Notes: a model not told the origin generated them from the sequence alone. A DNA stretch of 64,000 nt from CALRQJ02 sp943370285 (GCA_943370285.1 CALRQJ020000007.1:124001-188000); one strand, 5' to 3'. Positions 8,626-17,412 are shown, numbered from the stretch's first letter. Made by a program: numbers and translations.

Positions 8626-10437
8626 TTAAGCCGGATCGGGATGAAAATAATTCCATATTAATTTGGCTTTCGCTTTTCCAACAGCTGAAGTAATTTCTTC
8701 AATAGATGCATGTTTAATGTTTTTTACCGAACGGAAGGTTTGTAACAAACTATCTGCTGTTTGTTTACCAATGCCTTCGATACCTTCTAATTCGTTTTTA
8801 AATGTACCTTTTGAACGTTGTTGCCGATGAAATGTAATACCAAATCGGTGTACCTCATCTCTAATTCTTCTAATGAATAACAGGCTATCGCTGTTCCATG
8901 GTAATTTGATGGATTGTTGGTCGCCGGCAAAATATATTTCTTCTTCATTCTTAGCTAAACCAACCAAAGTAAGTTGACCTACAAGGTCTAAAGCCCTAAT
9001 GCTTTCCATGGCAGCACCCAATTGCCCTTTACCACCATCAATAATCACCAGTTGAGGTAACGGCTGGTTTTCGTTTTTAAGTCGGCTGTAGCGCCTGTAT
9101 ACCACTTCGGCCATTGTAGCAAAATCGTTAATACCCTTTACTGTTTTCACATTATAATGTCGGTATTCTTTGTTGCTTGGTTTACCATCTCTAAAACAAA
9201 CCATCGCACTAACCGGATAACTACCTTGAAAATTGGAGTTATCAAAACACTCTATATGAGCAGGTAAATCTTGCAACTGCAAATCTTCTTGTAATTGATA
9301 CAACACTTGCTTATACGTAAAATCAGATTTTCCTTCTAATTGTAAGGTCTTTTTCTTCCGCAATTCTTCTTTGTAATAGTTCACATTTTTAAGCGATAGA
9401 TCAACTAACTTTTTTTTATCGCCGCCCTTTGGTACCGAAACAGCTATGCCGGTTTCGGGGTAATCTATATCAAATGGAACCAATATTTCTTTCGATAAAC
9501 TATTGAAAGTTTTTCGTAAACTGCCTATGGCAAATTCAAGTACTTCAGCTTCGGTTTCTTCTAATTTAGTTTCTAGTTGAACCGTATGTGTTTGAATGAT
9601 GGTGCCATTGTTAACCATCAAATAATTCACATACGCTATGTCTTCTTCTTTCAAAATAGAAAATACATCGAGGTTAGAAAGATGCTTGCTAACAATGATA
9701 GATTTGGCTTGATAGTTTTCTAATCCTTCAATTTTTTTGCGAATAGCTTCGGCTTTTTCAAAAGCCAATGCTTCTACATTTACTTGCATCTCTTTTTTTA
9801 ATTGCTGAATCACCGGTGAAATATTACCTTTTACAATACTGCGTAATTGTTGTAATCCTTCGGCATAATCTTCAAGTGTTTGCAACCCTTCGCAAGGACC
9901 TTTACAATTGCCTAAGTGGTATTCTAAACACACTTTAAATTTTCCTTTATTAATATTAGCTGCAGAAAGGTTAAGATTGCAAGTTCGTAAGGGCACATGC
10001 TGTTTTATAAAAGAAAGCAATTCCCTAACATTGCCTACCGACGTAAACGGACCAAGGTATTCAGACCCATCATTGTATTTTCTTCTTGTTAAAAAAACTC
10101 TCGGAAAAGGTTCTTTTTTTATAACAAGATAAGGGTAGGTTTTATCGTCTTTAAGGTTGATGTTAAACTTAGGTTGATATTCTTTGATTAATGCATTTTC
10201 TAGTAAGAATGCGTCTTGTTCACTATCAACGATTGTAAACTCGATATGATGAATGCGTTGAACTAACTCATGTGTTTTGTACGAGGTAAATGTTTTTGAA
10301 AAATAGGAGCTAATACGTTTACGTAAATTTTTTGCCTTACCTACATAGATGATGGATTTTGTATCGTCAAAATACTTGTATATGCCCGGTTGCAGGGGAA
10401 TGGTATGCGACAATTGCTGAAAATCTTGGGCTGTCAT
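8626..10437 (-). CDS. uvrC: Excinuclease ABC subunit C
   Basis: This 603-residue protein makes the two incisions in UvrABC nucleotide excision repair. Domains in order: GIY-YIG nuclease (about 17-95, GIYKYFDDTKSIIYVGKAKNLRKRI); a Cys cluster (CLEYHLGNCKGPC, about 170-182) that binds a metal cofactor in the family; a UVR motif for UvrB contact (AFEKAEAIRKKIEGLENY, about 223-240); the RNase H-like endonuclease (HIECFDNSNFQGSYPVSAMV and VIIDGGKGQL); and a C-terminal helix-hairpin-helix (LEGIEGIGKQTADSLL). It starts 11 nt after a small lipoprotein gene on the same strand, so the two are probably co-transcribed. Length is normal. Confidence 0.98.
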   Translation of the reverse strand: MTAQDFQQLSHTIPLQPGIYKYFDDTKSIIYVGKAKNLRKRISSYFSKTFTSYKTHELVQRIHHIEFTIVDSEQDAFLLENALIKEYQPKFNINLKDDKTYPYLVIKKEPFPRVFLTRRKYNDGSEYLGPFTSVGNVRELLSFIKQHVPLRTCNLNLSAANINKGKFKVCLEYHLGNCKGPCEGLQTLEDYAEGLQQLRSIVKGNISPVIQQLKKEMQVNVEALAFEKAEAIRKKIEGLENYQAKSIIVSKHLSNLDVFSILKEEDIAYVNYLMVNNGTIIQTHTVQLETKLEETEAEVLEFAIGSLRKTFNSLSKEILVPFDIDYPETGIAVSVPKGGDKKKLVDLSLKNVNYYKEELRKKKTLQLEGKSDFTYKQVLYQLQEDLQLQDLPAHIECFDNSNFQGSYPVSAMVCFRDGKPSNKEYRHYNVKTVKGINDFATMAEVVYRRYSRLKNENQPLPQLVIIDGGKGQLGAAMESIRALDLVGQLTLVGLAKNEEEIYFAGDQQSIKLPWNSDSLLFIRRIRDEVHRFGITFHRQQRSKGTFKNELEGIEGIGKQTADSLLQTFRSVKNIKHASIEEITSAVGKAKAKLIWNYFHPDPA

Positions 10438-10448
10438 ACTATCAAAAA

Positions 10449-11030
10449 CTAATTATTACTATTCCATACAACGAGTGTTTGGGCAGTTTGTTCAACGGGA
10501 CTGTCGGCTGTTTGCTCCGAATGAATAATTTGAAACGATTGATTGGGTTTCCAAGTTAATTGTTCTCTAATGCGTTTTCCATCTTTCTCAAAAAACTTCC
10601 GTAAGAAAATACGAGTTACAGTTTTGGCATCTTCTTGAAAAATGATATCCGCACTTTGCAGTTGCAAAGTATTTTTAGTAGCGGTATAACTAATGGTGTA
10701 GGTTTTGATGGTTTGGTCGTGAAAAACCGATTCTTGGTAATATTTTTTGATGGCTTTATCGTTGATATCCGGTTGTAAAAATGGTTTAGCTAATGCGATT
10801 AAATCGGTGACTGAAATGGAAGCGGAATCTTCCTTTGCACCCTCTGCGGTGATTTTATAGATGAAATATGGGGTTTTAGCGATGTCGCTTAATTCCGATT
10901 CGAAAAATTCTTTCAATTGAAAATAATGCACCGTATCGTTGTCAATGATTCTGTCTGCTGATGACGCTTGTTTGTCTTTACAGCCAATAAAAAGGAATAG
11001 GCACAGTACAAATGGAAGAAAGTATTTCAT
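10449..11030 (-). CDS. Putative lipoprotein of unknown function
   Basis: This 193-residue protein has a clear lipoprotein signal: MKYFLPFVLCLFLFIGC with lipobox FIGC (Cys17). The mature part is a mixed alpha/beta sequence with alternating hydrophobic residues (KTYTISYTATKNTLQLQSAD, TVTRIFLRKFFEKDGKRIRE) and no motif I recognise. It has its own exact TAnnTTTG box 4 nt before the ATG and lies directly upstream of uvrC, so it may simply carry the promoter for uvrC. No link to DNA repair is evident. Confidence 0.75.
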   Translation of the reverse strand: MKYFLPFVLCLFLFIGCKDKQASSADRIIDNDTVHYFQLKEFFESELSDIAKTPYFIYKITAEGAKEDSASISVTDLIALAKPFLQPDINDKAIKKYYQESVFHDQTIKTYTISYTATKNTLQLQSADIIFQEDAKTVTRIFLRKFFEKDGKRIREQLTWKPNQSFQIIHSEQTADSPVEQTAQTLVVWNSNN

Positions 11031-11034
11031 GCCG

Positions 11035-11042
11035 CAAAATTA
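11035..11042 (-). promoter_or_regulatory. TAnnTTTG promoter box 4 nt before the start codon
   Basis: On the minus strand TAATTTTG is followed by CGGC and then ATG (TAATTTTGCGGCATG). Transcription usually begins 5-7 nt after this box, so the message would have no or almost no leader. No good -33 TTTG was found at 17-23 nt upstream. Confidence 0.55.
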
Positions 11043-11066
11043 ACTGAAAGCAAGTGTAAAGACCCG

Positions 11067-11098
11067 TTAAAAAAAGCTCCGATGGTTAGTCGGAGCTT
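11067..11098 (-). terminator. Terminator of the sigma/anti-sigma operon
   Basis: On the minus strand AAGCTCCGA, a 7-nt loop and TCGGAGCTT form a 9-bp stem followed by a T7 tract. It lies 23 nt after the stop of the gene at 11122-12561. Confidence 0.88.
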
Positions 11099-11121
11099 GT
11101 AGCAGGTAGTATTGGTAACAC

Positions 11122-12561
11122 TTATTGAATGACTTTTGAAAAACCAATCTTTAACCCATAGTCGAGTAAGTTTTCTCTAATGGGGTATTTTTTATTGAAG
11201 GTGGGCAAATGTTGGTAGCGTATTTGCGGACCAATCTGCCATCTGTAATCTCCAATGGTATAACTCACAAATGTTTCTAAGCTGCTATTGATATTCCACG
11301 TACGTAATAGGCTTGGGCTTTGTGTGTAATTTTTGTAATCTGTTGACATCAATAATGCATTTCTATTCAATTGATACGATGGTTGAATAGCTGCAGCAAG
11401 AGTCCATCTGAATTTAGATTTACTAATGGCATCCCACTCAAATCCAACTGGAATAGATAATTGATAATACTTATTGGTTAATTCAATTTGTTGATTGCCA
11501 TTGCTGGTTCTGTAAACAGAGAAAGCATTTAACGCATTATCGGTTAACAAGCTAATGGTAGTTAATTCGGTACTTGACAAATAAGCATCTATTTTGTATT
11601 GGCGCAGATTAAATTGTAAGCCTGTTTTTAATCTAATTCTATCATTGATGTTGTAAGAAATGCCTGCACCTATTTCCATGCCTAAGGCAGGTTTGTGTTT
11701 GGCGGCATTATTTAAATTACCTGGGGTGTTGAATGTGAATGCACTATTTATTAATGCAGCATGAGCTTTTTCGAAATTTTGATCTTCATTTAGCCTACGG
11801 TAGCTTTGAGATGGCGTTGCATAAAAATGAAAATTCCACTTTTTATGGTCGTTAGGTTTTGATTGTTTTAAGATAGCAGCAAGATCAGTTTGCTCTGCTA
11901 AAAATTTATCAACTGCATTTTTTTCACCTGTTTCGTCGGTACGTTTTGGTTTTACTACAACCTCATTTTTGGTAATGGCAGTAACTGTTGTTTCTGTTAC
12001 TATTGAGGCAGTAGTAGTTGCTGTTTGAAAGTTATCAGGCAGTACATCAACAGTTGTATGGATAGTATTTTTTTGAGCATTAGCTGCTGATACTATCGGT
12101 TCAACAAAATCATTAGCATTGTTGATTGGTTGAATCAGTGGTAAAGAAGGAGCATTAGGTGCTACAACTTCAAGTGTTGGAGTGCTTGTATTGATTTGAG
12201 CCAAAGCAGTTTCTACACTAGCGTCAAATAAATTTTCTGTAGCATCAAATGCAATGGTTTTTCCCGGCTGTATGATTAACGGATTAGTCTTAGCATTGGT
12301 AGTTACTAATACATTGTTGTTAGGTTTATGCTCAACGGGATTTAAAGCAAATAAGGATGGATTGGGTTGAAAATAAACAGAAACAGCAACAACACTTACC
12401 AATAAAAATAATCCTGCGATGGTAAGTCCTGGCCAACGTTTATGACCATGCAAATTTTTGTTGATGTTTTGCCACACACGGTCGTTAGGGTACAAACGGT
12501 GCTGCTTTACCTCCTGCTGCAAAAACTGCTCAAATTCGTCGTTGTAAAAATTATCTGCCAT
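11122..12561 (-). CDS. Probable dual-membrane-spanning anti-sigma factor (Dma-like) with outer-membrane beta-barrel
   Basis: This 479-residue protein lies directly downstream of an ECF sigma gene, with a 16-nt gap. Residues 1-43 are a short cytoplasmic domain (MADNFYNDEFEQFLQQEVKQ... NDRVWQNINKNL). A single membrane helix follows at 45-64 (GLTIAGLFLLVSVVAVSVYF). About 180 residues of Thr/Asn/Val/Pro-rich, apparently disordered sequence come next. From about 245 on there is a PorT-like beta-barrel with alternating strands (GMEIGAGISYNINDRIRLKT, YYQLSIPVGFEWD, WTLAAAIQPSYQL, YRWQIGPQIRYQHL, LDYGLKIGFSKVIQ). This matches the layout of the Dma anti-sigma factors described in Bacteroides thetaiotaomicron, which span both membranes. 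Sigma binding by the N-terminus is inferred from synteny, not from a recognised anti-sigma motif. Confidence 0.75.
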   Translation of the reverse strand: MADNFYNDEFEQFLQQEVKQHRLYPNDRVWQNINKNLHGHKRWPGLTIAGLFLLVSVVAVSVYFQPNPSLFALNPVEHKPNNNVLVTTNAKTNPLIIQPGKTIAFDATENLFDASVETALAQINTSTPTLEVVAPNAPSLPLIQPINNANDFVEPIVSAANAQKNTIHTTVDVLPDNFQTATTTASIVTETTVTAITKNEVVVKPKRTDETGEKNAVDKFLAEQTDLAAILKQSKPNDHKKWNFHFYATPSQSYRRLNEDQNFEKAHAALINSAFTFNTPGNLNNAAKHKPALGMEIGAGISYNINDRIRLKTGLQFNLRQYKIDAYLSSTELTTISLLTDNALNAFSVYRTSNGNQQIELTNKYYQLSIPVGFEWDAISKSKFRWTLAAAIQPSYQLNRNALLMSTDYKNYTQSPSLLRTWNINSSLETFVSYTIGDYRWQIGPQIRYQHLPTFNKKYPIRENLLDYGLKIGFSKVIQ

Positions 12562-12577
12562 CTACTGTTTCCGTATT

Positions 12578-13156
12578 TCACTTTTTTATAGCCGCTAGCC
12601 AGTTGTACTGCACCTGCGGTTTCTCTAGGATGTTTTTCTTAATCAAAATATTTTCAAGCATTGCTTTGGCTCTAGTGTATTGACTGCGGCTCGTACTTTC
12701 CTCAATATCTAACATGCCAGCGATTTCTTTATGACTATATCCTTCAATAGCATATAGGTTAAGAACAGTTCTGTAACCAAAAGGCAAAAGTCTGATACAT
12801 TCAACCACTTGCTTAGCCTGCATAATTGAAGGGATATTCTCCTCCTTTATCTGAATGCTACTAGCATATATCAAATCAACACTTTCATTAAATTTTTTAT
12901 GTTTCTTCAGAAAATTGATACAGGTGTGTACAATAATTCTTCTTATCCAACCCTCAAATGCACCCTTGTTTTGAAAAGTATGCATTTGAGTAAATACTTT
13001 AATAAAACCTTCCTGTAACATGTCTTCTGCATCTTCACGGTTGAACGCAAAACGATAGCATACCGATAGCATTTTGGGGCTGTATCTATTGTACAGTTCC
13101 CGCTGCGCTGCGGCATCGTTATGTAGACATCCAACTATTATTGCTTCTTCTGTCAT
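12578..13156 (-). CDS. ECF-type RNA polymerase sigma factor
   Basis: This is a 192-residue sigma-70 family protein. Region 2 is seen at about 16-55 (AQRELYNRYSPKMLSVCYRF, AEDMLQEGFIKVF) and continues into GWIRRIIVHTCINFLKK. Region 4 is at about 125-175 (LPFGYRTVLNLYAIEGYSHKEIAGML, ESTSRSQYTRAKAML) with its helix-turn-helix. I prefer the ATG at 13156 (MTEEAIIVGCLHNDAAAQ), where the family normally begins; upstream ATGs at 13189 and 13177 add 11 residues and overlap an AT-rich TATATTTA box that could be the promoter. The next gene is its probable anti-sigma factor. The regulon cannot be read from this window. Confidence 0.93.
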   Translation of the reverse strand: MTEEAIIVGCLHNDAAAQRELYNRYSPKMLSVCYRFAFNREDAEDMLQEGFIKVFTQMHTFQNKGAFEGWIRRIIVHTCINFLKKHKKFNESVDLIYASSIQIKEENIPSIMQAKQVVECIRLLPFGYRTVLNLYAIEGYSHKEIAGMLDIEESTSRSQYTRAKAMLENILIKKNILEKPQVQYNWLAAIKK

Positions 13157-13250
13157 TAGGGTAATTATGGTACCCATAAATATAGACATTTAATTTACAA
13201 AACTGCTGCGTAGGAAAATTTTTATGCCCATTTTCCGGTAATCCTATAAA

Positions 13251-13283
13251 CAACAAATCCGGGATTTTACCCCGGATTTGTTG
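13251..13283 (-). terminator. Strong hairpin after the PKD-repeat gene
   Basis: CAACAAATCCGGG and its complement form a 13-bp stem around a 7-nt loop, 18 nt past the stop of the gene at 13302. The tract after it on the minus strand is only TTTATAGG, so termination may be imperfect. Confidence 0.7.
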
Positions 13284-13301
13284 CGTTTAATACGCTAGAT
13301 G

Positions 13302-15311
13302 TTAGAGCTTGTAGAAGTTCTTGCTTTGTGTGCCATACATAGTGGTTACTTTAAAGAAGTATGGTCCGGATAATAATTGTGCAGTTGGAATGACTGTGAT
13401 GTTATTTCCTTGTAATAGTAATTTATTGGTACTCCATTTTAACACACCATAGATATCGTAAATGGCTAATGTAGCTTGTACGTTATTGTGTTGACTCCAA
13501 ACAACTGTTGTCAATTGTACGGTACATGGTACCGGATAAACAGAAAGTATTTTGATTGGGCTAGCGGTTGGTGCTATAACATTGCTGTCTTGTACCCGAA
13601 CTGGTATACAAACATCCTTCACACAACCCAACGCAGTTCTAATTTTAAGGCAAACATTATAGTTTCCAAACTGTGCATATTCTTTTTGTGGACTTACCAC
13701 ATTGCCGCCTAAGATTGGACTACCATCGCCAAAATTCCATTTGCGTTCAACAATGCTATCGTTTGTTGGAGTCCAACTCATGCTACTATTGAAGGCTACT
13801 TTCTTAGGTGCAATTCTTTGCCATGTAAAGTAAGGCACACAATTGCCGCTGCTTTGCGGAACCACAACTTGTGTACAGATTCTATTTTCGCAGTTGCGAG
13901 TTGTTTTAATGGTTAAGCATACGGTGTATACCCCAACAGCTACGTATTGATGGGTTGGTTCAACTACATTACCGGTTAATACGGTGCCATCGCCAAATTC
14001 CCATTTGCGGCTTACGATAGTATCGCCGGGTTGGCCAATAGAAGCTGTACTATTAAATCTAACTGTTCTAGCAGCATTCGTTGTAAAGTTGTAATTGAAT
14101 TGGGCACGGCAGAATTGTTGTCCTTGCATGGGCACCGTGATTGTTTTACAAACAGTATCGCTACAATTACTTGCAGATTTGATAATCAGACATACATTAT
14201 AAGTGCCATTTTGAGCAAAAGCATGTGTGGTAATTACTTGATTTCCGGTTGTAGTAGTGCCATCGCCCCAAATCCAAGTTCTTGAAATGATGCTATCGGT
14301 AGAAGAAGTGCCATGACTACCTTGACTATTGAAATATACATTCCATCCGCCTACTGTTGTTGCAGATAATGGGTTAGCATAAAAAGTAGCCTCACATGTT
14401 GGTGTTGGCGGCGGCGGTGCAATATAAATTTGCTGACAATGATCTCTTGTACATCCACCGGCGGTTTTAATCACTAAGCAAACATTATAAATACCGGTAT
14501 CTGCAGGGAAAGTATAAGTAACAATTTTTTGATTTCCTATGATGGAATCTCTCCAACTGCTATTTGGTTTATAGAATATCCATTTTCTAGAGATAATACT
14601 ATCATTAGCGCCTGCTGAAGACTGATTACTGTTGAATACAAATGTTCTTACTGCCCCTGGAACAGATTCTTTGGTAAAGATGGCGGTACAAGTTGCATTG
14701 GTATTGGTAAGTGCAATTGTTTTTACGATGGTATCGGTACAACTTGTTCCTGATTGAATCAATAATGTAACATTATATATACCTGGTGCTGAATAAGTAT
14801 GAATCGGATTGCCAATTGTTGAGCTGTTTCCATCTCCAAAATTCCAGTAACCCGTCAATCCGCCGGCAATACTTCCTGTAGATGTATTAACAAATGATAC
14901 AGTTAAGCCTGAAACAGAAAAATTGAAATTAGCAACACATTGAACCTGTGGTGGGTTACACTGTAACGTAAAGTTTCTTTCAACAAATCCATTTGGATTT
15001 ACTGTAGGATTTTCTGTGAGTACCGTACCATTACAACCGGGTGTGCTAATTCTAACTTTAGTGATCAGTGTATTACAAGTTAGCGTATCTCTATAAAAGC
15101 CGTTAGCATTGGTATATCTTACATGTACCACATTACAAGTTGGAGTTGATGTAAGGCTGTCTACCGAAATAGTAACCGGATGATTAACTAGAGGCGTTGC
15201 GTTGGCATATTTTACATAACCTTGAACAATAACAGTATTGCTTTGGGCAAAAAGTAGCAAACTGCTGAAAACAGCCATGATGGTTAGAAGAAGGGGGTAG
15301 CACTTTTTCAT
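13302..15311 (-). CDS. Secreted PKD-repeat protein with T9SS type A sorting domain
   Basis: This is a 669-residue protein. The signal peptide is about 1-23 (LLLTIMAVFSSLLLFAQS). Residues 24-120 form a beta-rich domain, followed by five PKD-like repeats of about 85 residues (marked by WNFGDG, WIF, WIWGDG, WEFGDG, WNFGDG and by Y-N-V-C-L near each end). Each repeat carries conserved Cys residues (CLxIKTxxxCxxxxC), suggesting disulfides. The C-terminal 80 residues (ILSVYPVPC ... YDIYGVLKW ... LSGPYFFKVTT) are a type A T9SS sorting domain. It is probably a surface-attached or secreted adhesin-like protein; no catalytic domain is seen. Confidence 0.88.
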   Translation of the reverse strand: MKKCYPLLLTIMAVFSSLLLFAQSNTVIVQGYVKYANATPLVNHPVTISVDSLTSTPTCNVVHVRYTNANGFYRDTLTCNTLITKVRISTPGCNGTVLTENPTVNPNGFVERNFTLQCNPPQVQCVANFNFSVSGLTVSFVNTSTGSIAGGLTGYWNFGDGNSSTIGNPIHTYSAPGIYNVTLLIQSGTSCTDTIVKTIALTNTNATCTAIFTKESVPGAVRTFVFNSNQSSAGANDSIISRKWIFYKPNSSWRDSIIGNQKIVTYTFPADTGIYNVCLVIKTAGGCTRDHCQQIYIAPPPPTPTCEATFYANPLSATTVGGWNVYFNSQGSHGTSSTDSIISRTWIWGDGTTTTGNQVITTHAFAQNGTYNVCLIIKSASNCSDTVCKTITVPMQGQQFCRAQFNYNFTTNAARTVRFNSTASIGQPGDTIVSRKWEFGDGTVLTGNVVEPTHQYVAVGVYTVCLTIKTTRNCENRICTQVVVPQSSGNCVPYFTWQRIAPKKVAFNSSMSWTPTNDSIVERKWNFGDGSPILGGNVVSPQKEYAQFGNYNVCLKIRTALGCVKDVCIPVRVQDSNVIAPTASPIKILSVYPVPCTVQLTTVVWSQHNNVQATLAIYDIYGVLKWSTNKLLLQGNNITVIPTAQLLSGPYFFKVTTMYGTQSKNFYKL

Positions 15312-15367
15312 ACGAAGGGTTTTTGGTTCTTTAGAGAAAAGATACCGGTTGGTGTTTTGTTGTTGCC

Positions 15368-15375
15368 CAAAGATA
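15368..15375 (-). promoter_or_regulatory. TAnnTTTG box of the PKD-repeat gene
   Basis: TATCTTTG on the minus strand, 56 nt upstream of the ATG at 15311, is an exact -7 match. It sits in the short gap downstream of the ABC ATPase gene, so the PKD gene can be transcribed on its own. No clear -33 element is seen. Confidence 0.5.
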
Positions 15376-15382
15376 AAAAAAC

Positions 15383-16165
15383 TTATTGACCCTGTTGGTT
15401 TTTAGCTTCAATCATACGCATGGCCTTGGCATCTTGCAGGAATTCTGAGGCAAAAATAAAGCTGTTTAGCTTTTCGTCTTGACTGAAAATGATGTCTTTA
15501 TTGCTGCCTTCCCACTGCTTATTGCCTTGGTACATGTACAAGATATTATCTCCAATCTCCATCACACTATTCATATCATGGGTATTGATGATGGTGGTAA
15601 TATTGTATTCAATGGTAATTTCCTGAATCAATTTATCAATCAACATGGAAGTTTGTGGGTCAAGACCACTGTTGGGTTCGTCGCAAAAAAGGTATTTTGG
15701 ATTGAGTACAATTGCTCTTGCAATACCTACTCTTTTTTTCATTCCACCACTAATTTCTGCCGGAAATTTTTTATGAGCAGTAGTTAAATTCACTCTTTCT
15801 AACACCTCATTGGCTCTTTTCTTTTTTTCTCTGAAACTAAGCCTAGTAAACATGTCTAGCGGGAAAATGATGTTTTGCTCTACCGTCATGCTATCGAATA
15901 AAGCCGAGCCTTGAAACAACATGCCAATTTGTTGTCTGAGTTCTTTTCTTCGGTCTTGGGGCATACTCACCATATCTTCATCATCGTATAAGATTTGGCC
16001 GCTATCGGGTTCAAAAAGGCCCACCATACATTTCATGAGTACCGTTTTGCCGCTACCGCTACTACCAATAATTAGGTTGCATTTGCCGGTTTGCATTTCG
16101 GCCGATACACCTTTGATAATCTTATTTTCTCCAAATGCTTTTTCTACATCATGTAATGCTATCAC
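15383..16165 (-). CDS. MlaF-type phospholipid/lipid ABC transporter ATPase
   Basis: This 260-residue ABC ATPase has Walker A GSSGSGKT at 34-41, signature ISGGMKKRVGIARAI around 138-152 and Walker B YLFCDEP at 158-164, with the H-loop in NTHDMNSV. The SGGM-KKR signature and the sequence before it (LFDSMTVEQNIIFPL) are typical of the MlaF/Ttg2A branch that powers MCE-type lipid transport between inner and outer membranes. It lies 10 nt downstream of the MlaE-like permease gene. The MCE substrate-binding subunit (MlaD) is not next to it. Confidence 0.92.
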   Translation of the reverse strand: MIALHDVEKAFGENKIIKGVSAEMQTGKCNLIIGSSGSGKTVLMKCMVGLFEPDSGQILYDDEDMVSMPQDRRKELRQQIGMLFQGSALFDSMTVEQNIIFPLDMFTRLSFREKKKRANEVLERVNLTTAHKKFPAEISGGMKKRVGIARAIVLNPKYLFCDEPNSGLDPQTSMLIDKLIQEITIEYNITTIINTHDMNSVMEIGDNILYMYQGNKQWEGSNKDIIFSQDEKLNSFIFASEFLQDAKAMRMIEAKNQQGQ

Positions 16166-16175
16166 GACAATGGTT

Positions 16176-16913
16176 TTATAACAATAATGCAGCTAATACA
16201 TAGTCTGCAACTAAAATTAAAATACAACTTACCACTACAGAAGTAGTGCTTGAACGACCAATTTCTAATGCACCACCTTTTACATGGTAACCAAAATAGG
16301 CTGAAATACTACTGATTAAAAAGGCAAACGTATAAGCTTTGCTTAAAGCAAAGAAAACATTGTACGGCGAGAAATTTTGCCGAAGGCCCATATCAAAAAT
16401 ATCTGTTGCTAAGATGCCCGACATTTCACCTGCCATTCTTCCACCCCAAATTCCTAATACCGCAGATATAACAATCAATCCAGGAATAACAATTAGTGCT
16501 CCTATTATTTTGGGTAAAATCAAATAGGCATGAGTATTGATCCCCATAATTTCTAATGCATCAATTTGCTCACTGATACGCATATTACCTAATTCACTAG
16601 AAATCTTACTGCCAATAACTCCGGCTAACACAATGCCCACAACGGTTGGCGACAATTCTAAAATCATGCTGTCTCTAACAATCTGTGCGATTGTGGCTTT
16701 TGACACTAAGGGACTAACCAATTGATATGCTGTTTGCACCGTAGTTACAGCACCCAGAAAAAGTGATATGATAATGACAATAGGCAAAGACCCAATACCA
16801 ATTTCTACGCATTGGTGCATGAATTCTTTCCAATACATTTTATAGTTTTCGGGCTTGGTAAACATGCTTTTTAGCATGAGTAAGTAAGTGCCTAAATGGG
16901 TAAAAAAATTCAT
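16176..16913 (-). CDS. MlaE-type ABC transporter permease
   Basis: This 245-residue integral membrane protein of the MlaE/YrbE family has a conserved core (SPLVSKATIAQIVRDSMI, LSPTVVGIVLAGVIGSKISSELG, MRISEQIDALEIMGINTHAYLILP) and five to six membrane segments. It forms the permease dimer of MCE lipid transport systems with the adjacent ATPase. It starts 6 nt after a small lipoprotein gene. In proteobacteria the next gene would be mlaD; here the lipoprotein upstream is not an MCE protein, so the partner must lie elsewhere or differ. Confidence 0.92.
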   Translation of the reverse strand: MNFFTHLGTYLLMLKSMFTKPENYKMYWKEFMHQCVEIGIGSLPIVIIISLFLGAVTTVQTAYQLVSPLVSKATIAQIVRDSMILELSPTVVGIVLAGVIGSKISSELGNMRISEQIDALEIMGINTHAYLILPKIIGALIVIPGLIVISAVLGIWGGRMAGEMSGILATDIFDMGLRQNFSPYNVFFALSKAYTFAFLISSISAYFGYHVKGGALEIGRSSTTSVVVSCILILVADYVLAALLL

Positions 16914-16919
16914 AATATG

Positions 16920-17360
16920 TTATTCAATCATCAATTTACTATCGTTGTCAATATTGGTTCTTTTGTCAAAGATAAAGTCTATGTATTTAGCTTCGTTAGC
17001 TTTACCTGTAACTGCAACGGTTGAACGGCCCATCTCTAATCCGGTTGCATCAAATACTTTTGTGGTGATGTTTCCTTTAAAATCTTTATTGAAGATAAGA
17101 TAGATACTCAGTACATTATCACTTCCGCCATTGGCGCTACTTAATTGGAGCTTTCCGGTACTTATGCCACCTGCTGTTAAGGTAGCAGAAAGTTGTGCTT
17201 TAACATCAAAAGCATTTTTTACCCCGTTGGTAACATTTTTTACAATATTACCGGTGGTTTCACCTGCTTTATTGCTTGCTTCATTTACTGCATTATTGCA
17301 TCTGCTGCAGGAACTAATAAGGAATGCAATCAGTAACCATCGATATTGTTTAAGCTGCAT
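16920..17360 (-). CDS. Small lipoprotein of unknown function upstream of mlaE
   Basis: This 146-residue protein has a lipoprotein signal (MQLKQYRWLLIAFLISSC, lipobox ISSC). The mature part starts with a helical, Asn/Ala-rich stretch (CNNAVNEASNKAGETTGNIV), then a beta-rich domain (VLSIYLIFNKDFKGNITTKV, GRSTVAVTGKANEAKYIDFI). No family recognised. I chose the ATG at 17360; a longer frame from 17402 would start inside the maeB terminator and lacks a signal peptide. The 6-nt spacing to the permease gene suggests a link to lipid transport, but this is inference. Confidence 0.7.
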   Translation of the reverse strand: MQLKQYRWLLIAFLISSCSRCNNAVNEASNKAGETTGNIVKNVTNGVKNAFDVKAQLSATLTAGGISTGKLQLSSANGGSDNVLSIYLIFNKDFKGNITTKVFDATGLEMGRSTVAVTGKANEAKYIDFIFDKRTNIDNDSKLMIE

Positions 17361-17372
17361 AGCGTTTATTTT

Positions 17373-17412
17373 AAAAACAATACTACGGCAGTTTTTAAAC
17401 AACCGTAGTATT
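17373..17412 (-). terminator. maeB terminator overlapping the next gene's leader
   Basis: On the minus strand AATACTACGG, a 14-nt loop and CCGTAGTATT form a 10-bp stem followed by GTTTTTAAAA. It ends only about 12 nt before the lipoprotein ATG at 17360, with no recognisable promoter in between. Confidence 0.8.
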
